Counted from the first letter of the stretch, positions 34,784 through 44,384 are shown. The stretch: DNA of 64,000 nt from an uncultured Bacteroidales bacterium (GCA_900547755.1 URIC01000002.1:10489-74488), one strand, 5' to 3'. Notes: generated from the sequence alone by a model not told the origin. Made by a program: numbers and translations.

Positions 34784-35233
34784 TTAGTGTGCTACATATC
34801 TGTATCCGGAGGGACGGGCGGGCACCTTTTCCGACAGGGAGTCAGCGCGCTCTCCCACCTTGTTCTGCAACTCCTGGAACTTCTCCATCGTCTCCTTGCC
34901 GGCCACCTTCTCGTCGGCATCCATTACTATGTTGCGGATGGACTCGATGTAGGGGTACTTCTCGTCAAACCTGCGGTCAAGGTCCGACTTGGCGAATACA
35001 TAGTCGTTGTACTTGCCGTTGTCGGCTATCACCTCCGCCCACTCGTCCAGATAGCTGTCGTTGTAATCCTCCAGCCAGTCCACCATGTCGGAATAATCGC
35101 CCTCTTCCAGTTTATTGCCGTTGGCCTTCTCTATCATCTCCCGCGCATCGCTCTTGCTGTAGCCGCAGGAAGTCAGACTCACGCATAAGAGCACCGTCAG
35201 AGCAGCCAGGACCGGATATTTGATTGTCTTCAT
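34784..35233 (-). CDS. Small helical lipoprotein, paralogue 2 of 3
   Basis: 149 residues from the ATG at 35233 (MKTIKYPVLAALTVLLC), chosen over one 15 bases upstream because it gives a compact signal peptide. Lipobox LTSC. The mature part is helical and charged (DYSDMVDWLEDYNDSYLDEW, FDEKYPYIESIRNIVMDADE). FDEKYPYIESI matches [11 protein letters not shown] of paralogue 1. It is separated from its neighbours by 13 and 35 bases. Confidence 0.75.
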   Translation of the reverse strand: MKTIKYPVLAALTVLLCVSLTSCGYSKSDAREMIEKANGNKLEEGDYSDMVDWLEDYNDSYLDEWAEVIADNGKYNDYVFAKSDLDRRFDEKYPYIESIRNIVMDADEKVAGKETMEKFQELQNKVGERADSLSEKVPARPSGYRYVAH

Positions 35234-35268
35234 CGAAAAAATCTTCATTAAGTTAAAAAGTCAAAGGT

Positions 35269-35784
35269 TCAATAGGGAGAATCCGGGAATTTCGCACGGT
35301 AGCGGTTACGGAACGAGGTGGATTTCTCCTTCAGTTCGCTGTTCAGCTGCTCCCACTGCCTGCGGTTCTCGTCGCCCATATCCACATTTTCGGACTCCAC
35401 GAGTATGCGGTTCAGGAACTCGGCGTGCGGATATTTCTCCCGCCACATATCGGAGAGCCGCATATCCGCGTCTGTAAAGTCGTCCAAAGAGGACTTGGCA
35501 CTGAGCAGGGCTTCTTTCTGCACGCTCAGGTCAAAATAGGCCGTGCGGACCATGCCGATGATTTCGGCATATTCGTTTTTGTCCAGCATCCCGGAGCTGA
35601 ATTTATTGCAGAGCTGTCTGGCCCGGTCACCGTCATAATTGTATAATGCGGAAGGTCCTGTACCCGTTTCCTGCCGCATTGTCCGCGCCGTGTCCGAGGC
35701 TTGGGCGCCTTTGCCGCAGCCTGCCGGCAGTATTCCGGCAAAGAGTGTGACCGCCGGCAACACAAAATATACTATCGGTCTCAT
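35269..35784 (-). CDS. Small helical lipoprotein, paralogue 1 of 3
   Basis: 171 residues from the ATG at 35784. A hydrophobic segment ends LPAGC, a lipobox. A 30-residue low-complexity stretch precedes the helical domain ([54 protein letters not shown]). It is the first gene after the divergent promoter shared with trmD, so it leads the lipoprotein operon. Function unknown. Confidence 0.72.
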   Translation of the reverse strand: MRPIVYFVLPAVTLFAGILPAGCGKGAQASDTARTMRQETGTGPSALYNYDGDRARQLCNKFSSGMLDKNEYAEIIGMVRTAYFDLSVQKEALLSAKSSLDDFTDADMRLSDMWREKYPHAEFLNRILVESENVDMGDENRRQWEQLNSELKEKSTSFRNRYRAKFPDSPY

Positions 35785-35851
35785 TTCGTCTGTCAAAGAA
35801 TTGTCTGCAAATAAGAGGCCGCACAGGGCCGTACAGACTTATTATTTTGGC

Positions 35852-35889
35852 AAAGGTACGTAAAAAATCTCAATTTTTTACGTACCTTT
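35852..35889. promoter_or_regulatory. Symmetric divergent promoter between trmD and the lipoprotein operon
   Basis: A perfect 17-bp inverted repeat (AAAGGTACGTAAAAAAT, 35852-35868, and its complement 35873-35889) around CTCA. Each arm carries a TACCTTTG -7 box: 35858-35851 on the minus strand and 35883-35890 on the plus strand. The two promoters are thus near mirror images. Confidence 0.6.
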
Positions 35890-35906
35890 GCATCAAATTT
35901 CAAAAT

Positions 35907-36581
35907 ATGAGGATTGACATCATCACTGTAATGCCCGAAATGCTGGACGGGCCGCTCAATTGTTCCATTCTGAAACGGGCCCAGGACAAGGGACTGGCCA
36001 CATTGGCGGTGCATAACCTGCGCGACTACACGCTGAACAAGCACCGCAAGGTGGACGACTATCCCTTCGGAGGCGAAGCGGGAATGGTGATGCAGATAGA
36101 GCCGGTGGACCGTTGCATCTCCGCCCTCAAGGCCGAGCGCGACTACGACGACGTCATTTTCACCTCCCCCGACGGCGAGCTGCTGTCCCAGCCCATGGCC
36201 AACACCCTGTCCTTGGCCGAGAATCTCATTATCCTCTGCGGACACTACAAGGGCATAGATTACCGCATACGCGAACACCTCATAACCCGTGAGATTTCCA
36301 TAGGGGACTATGTTCTGACCGGGGGCGAGCTTCCTGCAGCGGTGATAGCCGATGCCGTGGTGCGCCTCATCCCCGGAGTGATAGGCGACGAGCAGAGCGC
36401 CCTCTCCGACTCCTTTCAGGACAATCTGCTGGCGCCTCCGGTCTACACCCGTCCCGCCGAGTACAAAGGCTGGGCGGTGCCTGAAATACTGCTGAGCGGC
36501 CACCAGGCCCGCATAGACGAGTGGAAGCACGAGCAGGCACTGGAGCGTACCCGCCGTCTGCGTCCCGAACTGCTCAGATAA
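35907..36581 (+). CDS. trmD: tRNA (guanine-37-N1)-methyltransferase
   Basis: 224 residues from the ATG at 35907, 17 bases after the -7 box; an in-frame start at 35847 would read through the promoter. The SPOUT signatures are [51 protein letters not shown] and the knot [27 protein letters not shown]. It methylates G37 of tRNAs reading CNN-type codons and prevents +1 frameshifting. Its end overlaps the convergent GT4 gene by 8 bases. Confidence 0.97.
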   Translation: MRIDIITVMPEMLDGPLNCSILKRAQDKGLATLAVHNLRDYTLNKHRKVDDYPFGGEAGMVMQIEPVDRCISALKAERDYDDVIFTSPDGELLSQPMANTLSLAENLIILCGHYKGIDYRIREHLITREISIGDYVLTGGELPAAVIADAVVRLIPGVIGDEQSALSDSFQDNLLAPPVYTRPAEYKGWAVPEILLSGHQARIDEWKHEQALERTRRLRPELLR

Positions 36582-37689
36582 GGCTGTAAATCCTGTCCAA
36601 CACCTCGTCAGGGTTGAACATACGCCCCCTTTCGCGGGCGCGGGCGGCGTAGCCGGCAAGCGTCTCCGGGTCAGTGGCTAAAGCATATACCTTGTCGGCT
36701 ATATCCTCCGGTTCCAGGGTGGTCAGCACTCCGGCTCCCTCGGCGAGCAGCTCCTCGGAGCCTGTGACCCGCGTGGAGACCACCGGCAGGCCCAAGGTCA
36801 GGGCCTCGCACACCACTGTGGGCCATCCCTCGGTGTCGGAAGTGAGCAGGAACAGGTCTGCAGCACGCATATAAATATACGGATTTTTTTGGAAGCCAAG
36901 GAACTCGACGCAGTCATCCAGGCCCATCTCACTGCACATACGTTTCAAATCGGCCTCAAGTTTTCCGGTGCCGAGCAGCCATAAATTAAATTCCAGACCC
37001 CTGTCTTTCAGTATGCGGGCGGTCCGCAGCAGTCGGTCGTGCCGCTTCTGAGACTCCAGACGCCCCACGTTGACAATTGTGAACCGGCGTGTTTTCACAT
37101 CCTCCAACTCCGAGCGGCGTGTAATCTCGTCGCGGTCTATCACATTGGGAATTACATAGGCGGGGACATTCACCGGCAACATCCGGAAGAAAGCGTCGCG
37201 CGCCCCGGCGGAGACAAAAACCAGCGCGTCCACACACCCGTACAGGCGTGCCTCCTCCGCCAAATCCCGGAACATGAAGGCACACCAATGGTCCACCTCC
37301 AGGTTGATATGCACCCAGCTTATATGCCGGTGCCCCAAGTGCCTGATAAATGAGTGGGCTTTCATGGCCGGGCCTTCGAGATAGGACACAATAGTGTCGA
37401 ACTCGCGGCCGGAGAGAGCGCGGGTCAGGTCGGCGCGATACATACTGTCGCGCGTGGAGATGAAGTGATTGCGCAGCTTATGGAGCAGCGAGCGCCGGTC
37501 ATACAGAACTATCAGCTCCAAGTCCTCGGGCAGCGAGGACTCATGCACCCCTCCGCCGTAGAGCAGCAGCACAGTGACGCGGTACTTCTCCCGGTCGAAG
37601 CGATTCATCAGGTCTACAAACACCTTCTCGGCGCCTCCGCCGGTCAGGCTCTCGTGTATGAACAGTATCTTCTTGCGTTCCATATCCAT
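36574..37689 (-). CDS. Glycosyltransferase family 4 (GT-B)
   Basis: 371 residues. N-terminal [25 protein letters not shown] is typical of GT4; the donor half has [50 protein letters not shown] and [14 protein letters not shown]. It is the last gene of the wza-to-GT4 operon, 3 bases after the acyltransferase. It probably adds a sugar in the repeat unit of the exported glycan. Confidence 0.9.
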   Translation of the reverse strand: MDMERKKILFIHESLTGGGAEKVFVDLMNRFDREKYRVTVLLLYGGGVHESSLPEDLELIVLYDRRSLLHKLRNHFISTRDSMYRADLTRALSGREFDTIVSYLEGPAMKAHSFIRHLGHRHISWVHINLEVDHWCAFMFRDLAEEARLYGCVDALVFVSAGARDAFFRMLPVNVPAYVIPNVIDRDEITRRSELEDVKTRRFTIVNVGRLESQKRHDRLLRTARILKDRGLEFNLWLLGTGKLEADLKRMCSEMGLDDCVEFLGFQKNPYIYMRAADLFLLTSDTEGWPTVVCEALTLGLPVVSTRVTGSEELLAEGAGVLTTLEPEDIADKVYALATDPETLAGYAARARERGRMFNPDEVLDRIYSLI

Positions 37690-37692
37690 AAC

Positions 37693-38511
37693 TCACTTGT
37701 TGACAAACCAGTCATCTTCGTTCAAAGGCGACTCCACAGGGTAATCGCCGTCGGGGTTCTCCCGGTAGTAGCGGTCCAGCTCCCGCTCTTTGGCATAATT
37801 GTTCACCAGACGGAATCCCCGTGATATGACCCGGCAAGGCATCCCCCCTAAGATGCAGTCCTGCCCCATGTCCGAAAGGTCCTTGTTGATTACGCTTCCC
37901 GAGACAACGACGGAGTAAGGAGGGACAACCGCGCCGCCGTAGACAGTGACACTGTTCGTAAGCCAACTGTGGGCGCCGACGGTGATGCGTTTGCGCAGGG
38001 AGGGCACACGCCCCCGGTTCATGTCCAGCATATAGTGAAGGTTGGAGTCCAAAAGCTGGCTGCGGTGGCCGATGCGCACCCCCTCCCCTATCTCTATACG
38101 GTTGAGGCAATTGATTATTATACCCGCCCCCATGCGCAGGTTGTCGCCAATGGTGAGGCACGCGCCGTGGTCCACATAGATTTTCGTATTGCTCCTCACC
38201 AAGGCCCTGCCTCCGAACACTATGTCTCCCTGCATAGCCAGCTCCAGGGCGCTACCGCGCTGCGACGGCGCGAAATCCACAACATTGAGCCGCACAAGCC
38301 CGCGCCGCACAGGGCAAGTGAACCGTATACGTCCCGAGAGGTCCACTAACCGAGGCCACCCGTAAGCGTAGATGGGGAAGTGCATAGCTTCGCTGAAGGG
38401 GAGCACGCGCAGGTTCACATAGAGCGTGGCCAGGGGGTTGAGATGCGTGAATCCGCACCATCGCTCCAGATGTTTCAGGAATTTGCCTATTATACGGGCG
38501 AGCAGGTTCAT
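37693..38511 (-). CDS. Hexapeptide-repeat (LbH) acyltransferase
   Basis: 272 residues. The left-handed beta-helix covers about 85-235, with hexapeptide turns such as IVFGGRALVRSNTKIYV, LTIGDNLRMGAGIIINCLNRIEIGEGVRIG and RITVGAHSWLTNSVTVYGGAVVPPYSVVVSGSVI. A His in the DSNLHYM region could be catalytic. Members acetylate sugars of capsules and O-antigens from acetyl-CoA. The 4-base overlap with the flippase gene supports joint translation. Confidence 0.85.
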   Translation of the reverse strand: MNLLARIIGKFLKHLERWCGFTHLNPLATLYVNLRVLPFSEAMHFPIYAYGWPRLVDLSGRIRFTCPVRRGLVRLNVVDFAPSQRGSALELAMQGDIVFGGRALVRSNTKIYVDHGACLTIGDNLRMGAGIIINCLNRIEIGEGVRIGHRSQLLDSNLHYMLDMNRGRVPSLRKRITVGAHSWLTNSVTVYGGAVVPPYSVVVSGSVINKDLSDMGQDCILGGMPCRVISRGFRLVNNYAKERELDRYYRENPDGDYPVESPLNEDDWFVNK

Positions 38512-40031
38512 TTCTTGAATTTGCTTAATATCTGTTTACTTTTCTCCCTCAGAGTGGTCCTCTCGTCGCGGGTGACACCCACTGCCAACATTAGCAGCAG
38601 GTTGAGGGCTATCGCGGCCAATACAACCGTGAGCAGGCCCGCGAAGGATTGAGGCACTACACAGTTGAGCGGCAGCATCACCGCCACCGACAGAGCCAAC
38701 ACCTTCAGCACCGGCCACCCAACCCGGTGGAGATACGCACCGTAACTTACAGGCACATAACGCTTCATCTCCCGGACAGCCACCAGGAAGAAGGCGAAGC
38801 GTCCAGCCATGAGCATGGGATAGACCCACACGGGGGAGAGTCCGCATTTCAACGCCACATAACTTAAGGGGAAGGCCAAGAGGAACATATTGCTCCCTAT
38901 CAGCACGGCGCGACACAGTCTGCCCGTGGCTGAAAGAGCGGTGTAAGTGGGATTGTTGAGAGAGTTAACCATCGTATAGGCCAGCGTCCATACTACAAAC
39001 GGCGCCGACCACTCGGGAACATCCTTGAGCCACAGGTCCAGGATGTAGTCCACACGCAGCATGACGGGGAAGCAGAGCAGCCACAGCAGGTAGAGAGTGA
39101 ATTTGGTACTTCCGAATATCAGGGAAATCAGACTCTCTGTCTGGCCCGAGGCATATCGCTTCACCAACTGAGGGCGGACTGCGGTAAAGAACTGGGTGGC
39201 GAAATTGTTGACGGCATTGTTGACGGATGTGGCCACTCCGCGTGCTGCGTTGACCACCGGTCCGAAGAACAGGTTGAGGAGCATGGTTATACCCTGCTCG
39301 TTCACCATCCATATAACTGAGCCGTACATATTCCATCCGGTGAAGCCGAACATCTCCAGGAAGATGCCACGGTCCCAGTAACGGTGAGGGCGGCTCTCGG
39401 GGTATTTGCGCAGGCAATACACCACCATTATGCAGTAGGGCACGAGCTGCGCCACCACCATCAGCACGGCGTAAGTAACCAGTTTATCGGGCAGATACAT
39501 CACCGCAAAGGCGATGCCCAACTTGGCTAAGGCATCTGTGACACCGAGATAAGCATATAGCCTCATGTTCTCGCGGGCTATCAGCAAAGACTCGTACACG
39601 GAGGCCACAAGCATCAGGCACAGGGAGCCGACCATTGCATACAGCACCACAAGGGCCTCGGGGCGTTTGTGCGCGGGTATGACGAGCTTGTCGGTCACCA
39701 ACCAGTCTCCGACGGCGATACCGGCCACCAGCACGAGCAAAGCCAGGCCCGCGAATATCTCCAGACTGATGGAAAAGATTCGACGTACGCGCACAGTGTC
39801 TCCGCGCCCCATCTCATAGTTCAGGAATCGTTGCGTGGACACCGACAAGCCGGCAGAGAAGAATACGAAAGAGGTGGATACGCCGGCTACAAGGTTGTAG
39901 ATACCGTAATCGATTATGCCCAAAGCCTCTATCACCACTCGGGAAGTGTAAAGGGTCACACACAGGGTGACGAGCATCCTGAAATAAAGGAACAGAGTAT
40001 TCTTGGCTATGCTGTTGCCCTGCGCAGCCAT
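38508..40031 (-). CDS. Wzx-like polysaccharide flippase
   Basis: 507 residues with about 12-14 hydrophobic helices, a member of the MOP exporter superfamily. The N-terminus (NTLFLYFRMLVTLCVTLYTSRVVIEALG) and FLNYEMGRGD match the polysaccharide transporter family of Bacteroidales. It moves undecaprenyl-linked repeat units across the inner membrane. The start shares one base with the stop of the polymerase gene. Confidence 0.88.
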   Translation of the reverse strand: MAAQGNSIAKNTLFLYFRMLVTLCVTLYTSRVVIEALGIIDYGIYNLVAGVSTSFVFFSAGLSVSTQRFLNYEMGRGDTVRVRRIFSISLEIFAGLALLVLVAGIAVGDWLVTDKLVIPAHKRPEALVVLYAMVGSLCLMLVASVYESLLIARENMRLYAYLGVTDALAKLGIAFAVMYLPDKLVTYAVLMVVAQLVPYCIMVVYCLRKYPESRPHRYWDRGIFLEMFGFTGWNMYGSVIWMVNEQGITMLLNLFFGPVVNAARGVATSVNNAVNNFATQFFTAVRPQLVKRYASGQTESLISLIFGSTKFTLYLLWLLCFPVMLRVDYILDLWLKDVPEWSAPFVVWTLAYTMVNSLNNPTYTALSATGRLCRAVLIGSNMFLLAFPLSYVALKCGLSPVWVYPMLMAGRFAFFLVAVREMKRYVPVSYGAYLHRVGWPVLKVLALSVAVMLPLNCVVPQSFAGLLTVVLAAIALNLLLMLAVGVTRDERTTLREKSKQILSKFKK

Positions 40032-41410
40032 CAGACCGCCTCCTTTCTCGGTTTGTCAGCATCCGCCGGGCGCAGGCTCCACCTTATGGGACGCGAACCC
40101 AGCAGACGTACCGGCTTATAGGCCGGCAGGCTGTTCCAATAGATGCAGACCAGGAGTATATAGAAGAAGATGATACAGAAGGGTATCACCAGGAAGGGGG
40201 TGTTGTAGACAGTGACCAACGCCACATTGAGTCCCAGGAACCACTGAAGCTGCCTGTTGCGTCTCGCACGCCGTCGGAACACCTGCATCACCACAAACCA
40301 GTAAATAATGTAAAGCCCCACACCTACAAGGCCGGTCTCCAGCCAGAAGACATGGCCCTGCATCATTGTGCCTATGAGGAGCCACTGATATTGCTTTGCG
40401 AAGGGCACCTTGTTGGCGCTGTCTCCCACCTTGTACTGACCTATGCCGTAGCCCCAAATCCATGCCGGCGGGTTACGGTTCATAATCGCCGGAGTAACAA
40501 GGAGTTTCAGGCCTCGGGGGAAGTCGTTGGCGTCGGACAGCTCATTATGCTCCATGATTCCCTCCACCACATTAAGCGCGGCCTCGTCTCCCACAAGGTA
40601 TTTCGCGGCCGAAGCCGAGTCGTAGATGTAGCTCTTGCCGCCTACCACACTTATGTACAGATACACGGCGCCGGTCATCACGACAAATATAATCGGCAAT
40701 ATCCATATAAGCCGCTTTACGAACTTGCGGTCCATAGGTATCAGGAAAAAGAAATACATGAGCATGAAGACCAGCGACACCTTGGTCTCGTTCAGGAACG
40801 AGGGGAGCAGCAAAAAGAGCAGCACCCAGTTGGAGAGTATGTTCTGGACATAGTTTTTAGTCTTGTCCCACCGCCTCAACATCAGGTAGAAGGAACAGAG
40901 GTAGATAAGGTTGGATATGACACCGCTCATCATATAGCCAAGGGTACCGCCTACCAGGTCAAGGTTGGCGTAGCGGAAGAACTGCCACACAATACAGGGC
41001 ACCTGAAGCCACAGGAACCTATAGATGTTGCGGTCCATGCGGGCAATGAAGTAGTCGCGCATCTGCTTGTCGGAAAGCAGATAACGCACTATGGGGAGTA
41101 TGAACAGGAAGCCCGCGTACAGCCTGATGCCGTCTACCCAAGTGAAAATGGTCTGATGGTTCACCCACACTGTTCCCACAAAAGTGAAAGCGCAGAAGAC
41201 AAGGATTATCAGCATATCGGCGCGTGAGCGGAGTGTCCACAGGCCCAGGAGCGCGACTGTGCCCTGTCCCAACAAGCGCACACCGAACTCCACGGCCGGC
41301 ACCTCGTCTCCCGTGGCCTCCTGTGTGACGAAGTTATAGGTGGCAAGCACCCAGAACATCGCAAACAGGATGTTGCAAATCAGCTTATACTTGGTGGTAA
41401 CCAATCTCAT
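40031..41410 (-). CDS. Wzy-like polysaccharide polymerase (O-antigen ligase-like membrane protein)
   Basis: 459 residues from the ATG at 41410; a longer frame to 41494 enters the preceding gene and is rejected. At least ten membrane helices and a large periplasmic loop at about 290-375 containing FPRGLKLLVTPAIMNRNPPAWIWGYGIGQYKVG, the usual layout of Wzy/WaaL-type enzymes. Sequence identity in this class is low, so the call rests on topology and position between wzz- and wzx-like genes. Confidence 0.72.
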   Translation of the reverse strand: MRLVTTKYKLICNILFAMFWVLATYNFVTQEATGDEVPAVEFGVRLLGQGTVALLGLWTLRSRADMLIILVFCAFTFVGTVWVNHQTIFTWVDGIRLYAGFLFILPIVRYLLSDKQMRDYFIARMDRNIYRFLWLQVPCIVWQFFRYANLDLVGGTLGYMMSGVISNLIYLCSFYLMLRRWDKTKNYVQNILSNWVLLFLLLPSFLNETKVSLVFMLMYFFFLIPMDRKFVKRLIWILPIIFVVMTGAVYLYISVVGGKSYIYDSASAAKYLVGDEAALNVVEGIMEHNELSDANDFPRGLKLLVTPAIMNRNPPAWIWGYGIGQYKVGDSANKVPFAKQYQWLLIGTMMQGHVFWLETGLVGVGLYIIYWFVVMQVFRRRARRNRQLQWFLGLNVALVTVYNTPFLVIPFCIIFFYILLVCIYWNSLPAYKPVRLLGSRPIRWSLRPADADKPRKEAV

Positions 41411-41438
41411 GGGCAAAAACTTGATTGGCTGAAAAGGC

Positions 41439-43055
41439 CTATTTCTTACGGCGACGTAACTGCAGGACAGTGGCAGGCACGCCGAAAGCGACAATCAGGG
41501 CGGCGGCGTAGACAAGTATCGCTTTGGGAGAAATGGGCTTCTGGTCCATATAGGCGCGGTCAATTACTTTACCTACTGGCTGGCTCTGGGAGAGGGCCAA
41601 CTGTGTCTCCTCGCGCTTCTGCAGCAGGAAGCCGTAGATGGCGTTCTGCACTTCGCGGTCGCGATAGAGGGTAATCAGCTCATGCTCCATGGAGGGTATC
41701 TCGCTCATACGCTCGTTGCCCTTGCTCTGCTCGGCCTCCAGGGTGCGGTAGTTGATGCGGGCGCTCTGCAGCTCGCGGCCTACGGAGGATAGGATATTGG
41801 AGCGCATGGCCTCTATCTGTTCATCCAGCTTGGTCATCACAGAGTTGTTGCCCTTGGCCGAGGTGCTGAGGTTCATACGCTGCAGCACCAGCTCGTTGTA
41901 GGACTCTATCAGCTTGACGTAGCCATCGCCCAGGCCGAGCTTACCGCCGCCGGAGAAGGGAATGAGGGAATACTTGGTCTCCGGAGAGGTGAGCATCTGC
42001 TGAATCATCTCCATCACCTTGATACCGCTCTGCAGCTCCACAGCGTTCAGGTCCATGGCCCCCTTGCGGGTGAAGATATATTCGGCCTCGGCATCGGCGC
42101 TGACCACCTTGTGTGCCTTCTTGTAAGCCTCAATCTTAGACTCGGAGGTCTCAAGCTCGCGGTAAAGGGTAAGCAGGCGGTTGTCAATGCAGTCGAGCAC
42201 GCTCTCGTTGTAGGCCGTGCGGTCTGCCTCACGACTCTCGTTGTAGAAGTCCATGATTGTGTTGACAATGTCTATGCCTCGCTGCGGCACCACATCGCCG
42301 AAGTCAATAGCGATAGCGTCGGAACGGGTTGAGACGGCAGTGACGCCCAACTCCTCCTTCATCCAGTCCAGGATGTCGGCATTGCTGAGATACATGGCGC
42401 CTATGCTCACTTCTCCGGTCTTGGGGAAGTACTTGGTGGCGTCTATGCGGAATGTGCCGAAAGGCGTCTTGGCATTGAAGGGAAATTTCTTCACCTCGGT
42501 GTCCAGTACCTCCTTCTTGTCCTGCTTGGCAGTGAGACGCCAGGGACCGGAGGCGGGGCCGGTGAGTTTGAACTTGGTGCTGAGAGAGAGGGTATCCACT
42601 ACCTGTTCCGGCAGATAAATGGAGATGGGTTCATCCTTGTAATAATTGACGCGGCGTTTCCAAAAGCCGTTGTCCTCCCAGACGGAGACGTTCAGGCCCA
42701 GGTCTTTGACCACGCGGGTGTGGAGGGCGCGGGACTGCAGCTTGAACACCTCGTTTTCGGGGTTGGCACCGGTGGTGGAGCCGATACCGATGGTACTCAT
42801 CAGGGCGGACATGGCGCCGCTCTGAGCCAGGCCGCCATCCTCCTGCTGATTCACCATCAACATACCGGACACCAGGTAGACCGGGCTTTTCTTCTTCATA
42901 TAAAACATGGCTGCGCCTGTACACAGGGCCAGGGATATAAGGAAAACCCACCAATGACGCAGATAGTTTCGGAAGATGCCTCCTACGTCTATCACATCCT
43001 TGCGTTCTTCTGTTGCGGGCTGTGTCTTGGGGTCGGAACTTGTATTGCTGTCCAT
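41439..43055 (-). CDS. Wzz-type chain-length regulator without kinase domain
   Basis: 538 residues. First membrane helix at about 35-53 (WWVFLISLALCTGAAMFYM), a Wzz domain (SPVYLVSGMLMVNQQED), a long periplasmic coiled coil, a GNVR-like end (PVGKVIDRAYMDQKPISPKA), and a second helix at about 510-530 (ILVYAAALIVAFGVPATVL) that stops at LRRRKK. Many Bacteroidales relatives are about 800 residues with a C-terminal BY-kinase; none is present here. It sets glycan chain length together with Wza, 12 bases upstream. Confidence 0.88.
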   Translation of the reverse strand: MDSNTSSDPKTQPATEERKDVIDVGGIFRNYLRHWWVFLISLALCTGAAMFYMKKKSPVYLVSGMLMVNQQEDGGLAQSGAMSALMSTIGIGSTTGANPENEVFKLQSRALHTRVVKDLGLNVSVWEDNGFWKRRVNYYKDEPISIYLPEQVVDTLSLSTKFKLTGPASGPWRLTAKQDKKEVLDTEVKKFPFNAKTPFGTFRIDATKYFPKTGEVSIGAMYLSNADILDWMKEELGVTAVSTRSDAIAIDFGDVVPQRGIDIVNTIMDFYNESREADRTAYNESVLDCIDNRLLTLYRELETSESKIEAYKKAHKVVSADAEAEYIFTRKGAMDLNAVELQSGIKVMEMIQQMLTSPETKYSLIPFSGGGKLGLGDGYVKLIESYNELVLQRMNLSTSAKGNNSVMTKLDEQIEAMRSNILSSVGRELQSARINYRTLEAEQSKGNERMSEIPSMEHELITLYRDREVQNAIYGFLLQKREETQLALSQSQPVGKVIDRAYMDQKPISPKAILVYAAALIVAFGVPATVLQLRRRKK

Positions 43056-43067
43056 CGTCGATTACTG

Positions 43068-43886
43068 TTATTTCTTCACTGCGAGAGCGATAATCAGGGA
43101 TGCTATCACGCTGCATCCGCTCACAATGGCACTCACCACACTGATTTTATATGAATTGTTCTGGTTGTATTCGGCCTGTCCGCGACGCGCCTCGGTGGGC
43201 TCCACATAGATGGCGTCGTTCTGCTGCAGGTAATAGTATGGGCTGCTGAACAGGCGGGCGTCGTTCAGGTCGATTCGGTGATAAGTGACCTTGCCGTTCT
43301 CCTCGCGCACGAGGGTGACATTGTCACGCTTTCCGAAAATGGTAAGGTCACCGGCCTCGGCCAACGCATCCAGGATGGAGAAGCGCTCCGAGGGGATATG
43401 GACGATACCGGGTTTCTCCACCTCGCCGAGTACATTCACCTTGAAGTTGAACAGCTCCACACGCACATACGGAGCCTCCACATCCTCGGCGATGCGTCGC
43501 GTCAGCTCCTCGGCCACTTGCGCGGTGGTGAGTCCTGCCACATGGATTGTACCTAATTTGGGGAATTTTATATTCCCTTCCTTGTCCACTATGTAGGTCT
43601 GAATCTGAGACACGGAGCTGATTTCACGACCTTTCACTTCCTTGGCGGCATTTTTCCCGGACATGGGATTCACAGCCGGCAGGTTATATATAGCGGTAGC
43701 CTCGGGCACCTCGCTGGTCACGGTTATAGCCAGCTCGTCGTCCGGGACAATCTTCAGCTTCCAGTCGGTATCGGCCACAGCACTCTCCAACGCAGGGGTA
43801 TTGTTGGAAAAATAAGCCAGGTTTTCATGGGTTTTGCAACTGCACAGAAGAGCAAGCAGCGGCAACAGATATAGAAATTTCCTCAT
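43068..43886 (-). CDS. Wza-like outer-membrane polysaccharide export lipoprotein
   Basis: 272 residues. Lipobox LLCSC (Cys about 17) after MRKFLYLLPLLAL, a Poly_export domain (DWKLKIVPDDELAITVTSEVPE, VDKEGNIKFPKLGTIHVAGLTTAQVAEEL) and an SLBB-like part (VNVLGEVEKPGIVHIPSERFSILDALAEAGDLTIFG). The C-terminal hydrophobic helix (SIVSGCS..IASLIIALAVKK type) fits the outer-membrane alpha-barrel helix. It is the first gene of the export operon, which runs to the GT4 at 36574. Confidence 0.92.
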   Translation of the reverse strand: MRKFLYLLPLLALLCSCKTHENLAYFSNNTPALESAVADTDWKLKIVPDDELAITVTSEVPEATAIYNLPAVNPMSGKNAAKEVKGREISSVSQIQTYIVDKEGNIKFPKLGTIHVAGLTTAQVAEELTRRIAEDVEAPYVRVELFNFKVNVLGEVEKPGIVHIPSERFSILDALAEAGDLTIFGKRDNVTLVREENGKVTYHRIDLNDARLFSSPYYYLQQNDAIYVEPTEARRGQAEYNQNNSYKISVVSAIVSGCSVIASLIIALAVKK

Positions 43887-44055
43887 ATCAAATATATAGC
43901 GAAGGGTTTATGTACATACGCCTAAATAATAACGGCCTGTTTCTACAAATATTGCGTTGCGGAAAAAGAAGAAAAGCGAAGCGTTCAGTCGTCAGTTTAC
44001 AAACTATTGATTACTAATATTTTAATAAAAATTTACATATTTTTTATCTTAAAAA

Positions 44056-44087
44056 TTTGTACGGTTCGCGGAAAAGCAGTAATTTTG
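44056..44087 (+). promoter_or_regulatory. Promoter of the tRNA-Asn genes
   Basis: TTTG at 44056-44059, 20 bases, TAATTTTG at 44080-44087; the first tRNA starts 37 bases after the -7 box. Confidence 0.7.
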
Positions 44088-44124
44088 CCCTCGCAAAGCC
44101 ACAAAAAGCGATGCGAAAAAAAAT

Positions 44125-44198
44125 GCTTCAATAGCTCAGTTGGTTAGAGCACCTGACTGTTAATCAGGGGGTCGTTGGTTCAAGCCCATCTTGAAGCG
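44125..44198 (+). tRNA. tRNA-Asn(GTT), copy 1
   Basis: 74 bases. Acceptor stem GCTTCAA/TTGAAGC, D-arm GCTC..GAGC, anticodon stem CCTGA/TCAGG with loop CTGTTAA (anticodon GTT), T-loop TTCAAGC. The T-stem has one U-U mismatch (GTTGG/CCATC). CCA is not encoded. Confidence 0.95.
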
Positions 44199-44269
44199 CC
44201 AGTCCGGACAGAGGTCCGGGAGCGGAAATACCGCAAACGGCGACACCGTTTCGAAACAATTGCAAAAAT

Positions 44270-44343
44270 GCTTCAATAGCTCAGTTGGTTAGAGCACCTG
44301 ACTGTTAATCAGGGGGTCGTTGGTTCAAGCCCATCTTGAAGCG
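44270..44343 (+). tRNA. tRNA-Asn(GTT), copy 2
   Basis: Identical to copy 1 across all 74 bases, including the T-stem mismatch, 71 bases downstream. A single promoter and the terminator at 44350 suggest one bicistronic precursor. Confidence 0.95.
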
Positions 44344-44349
44344 CTTAAG

Positions 44350-44384
44350 AAGGACAATGCCACGCTACGGTGTTGTCCTTTTTT
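44350..44384 (+). terminator. Terminator of the tRNA-Asn pair
   Basis: Arms AAGGACAATGCC (44350-44361) and GGTGTTGTCCTT (44369-44380), 7-base loop, then TTTT. Begins 7 bases after the second tRNA. Confidence 0.75.

Noticed and set aside
35793..36659. 288-codon minus-strand frame opposite trmD
   Set aside because: trmD is certain; the frame runs through the inverted-repeat promoter and has no domain.
31573..43886. All glycosyltransferase and export genes as one operon
   Set aside because: The lipoprotein genes and the plus-strand trmD lie between the GT4/GT2 pair and the wza-to-GT4 operon, so they are separate units.
43889..43896. TATATTTG just before wza as its promoter
   Set aside because: It ends 2 bases before the ATG and has no -33 box; transcription from it would begin inside the start codon.
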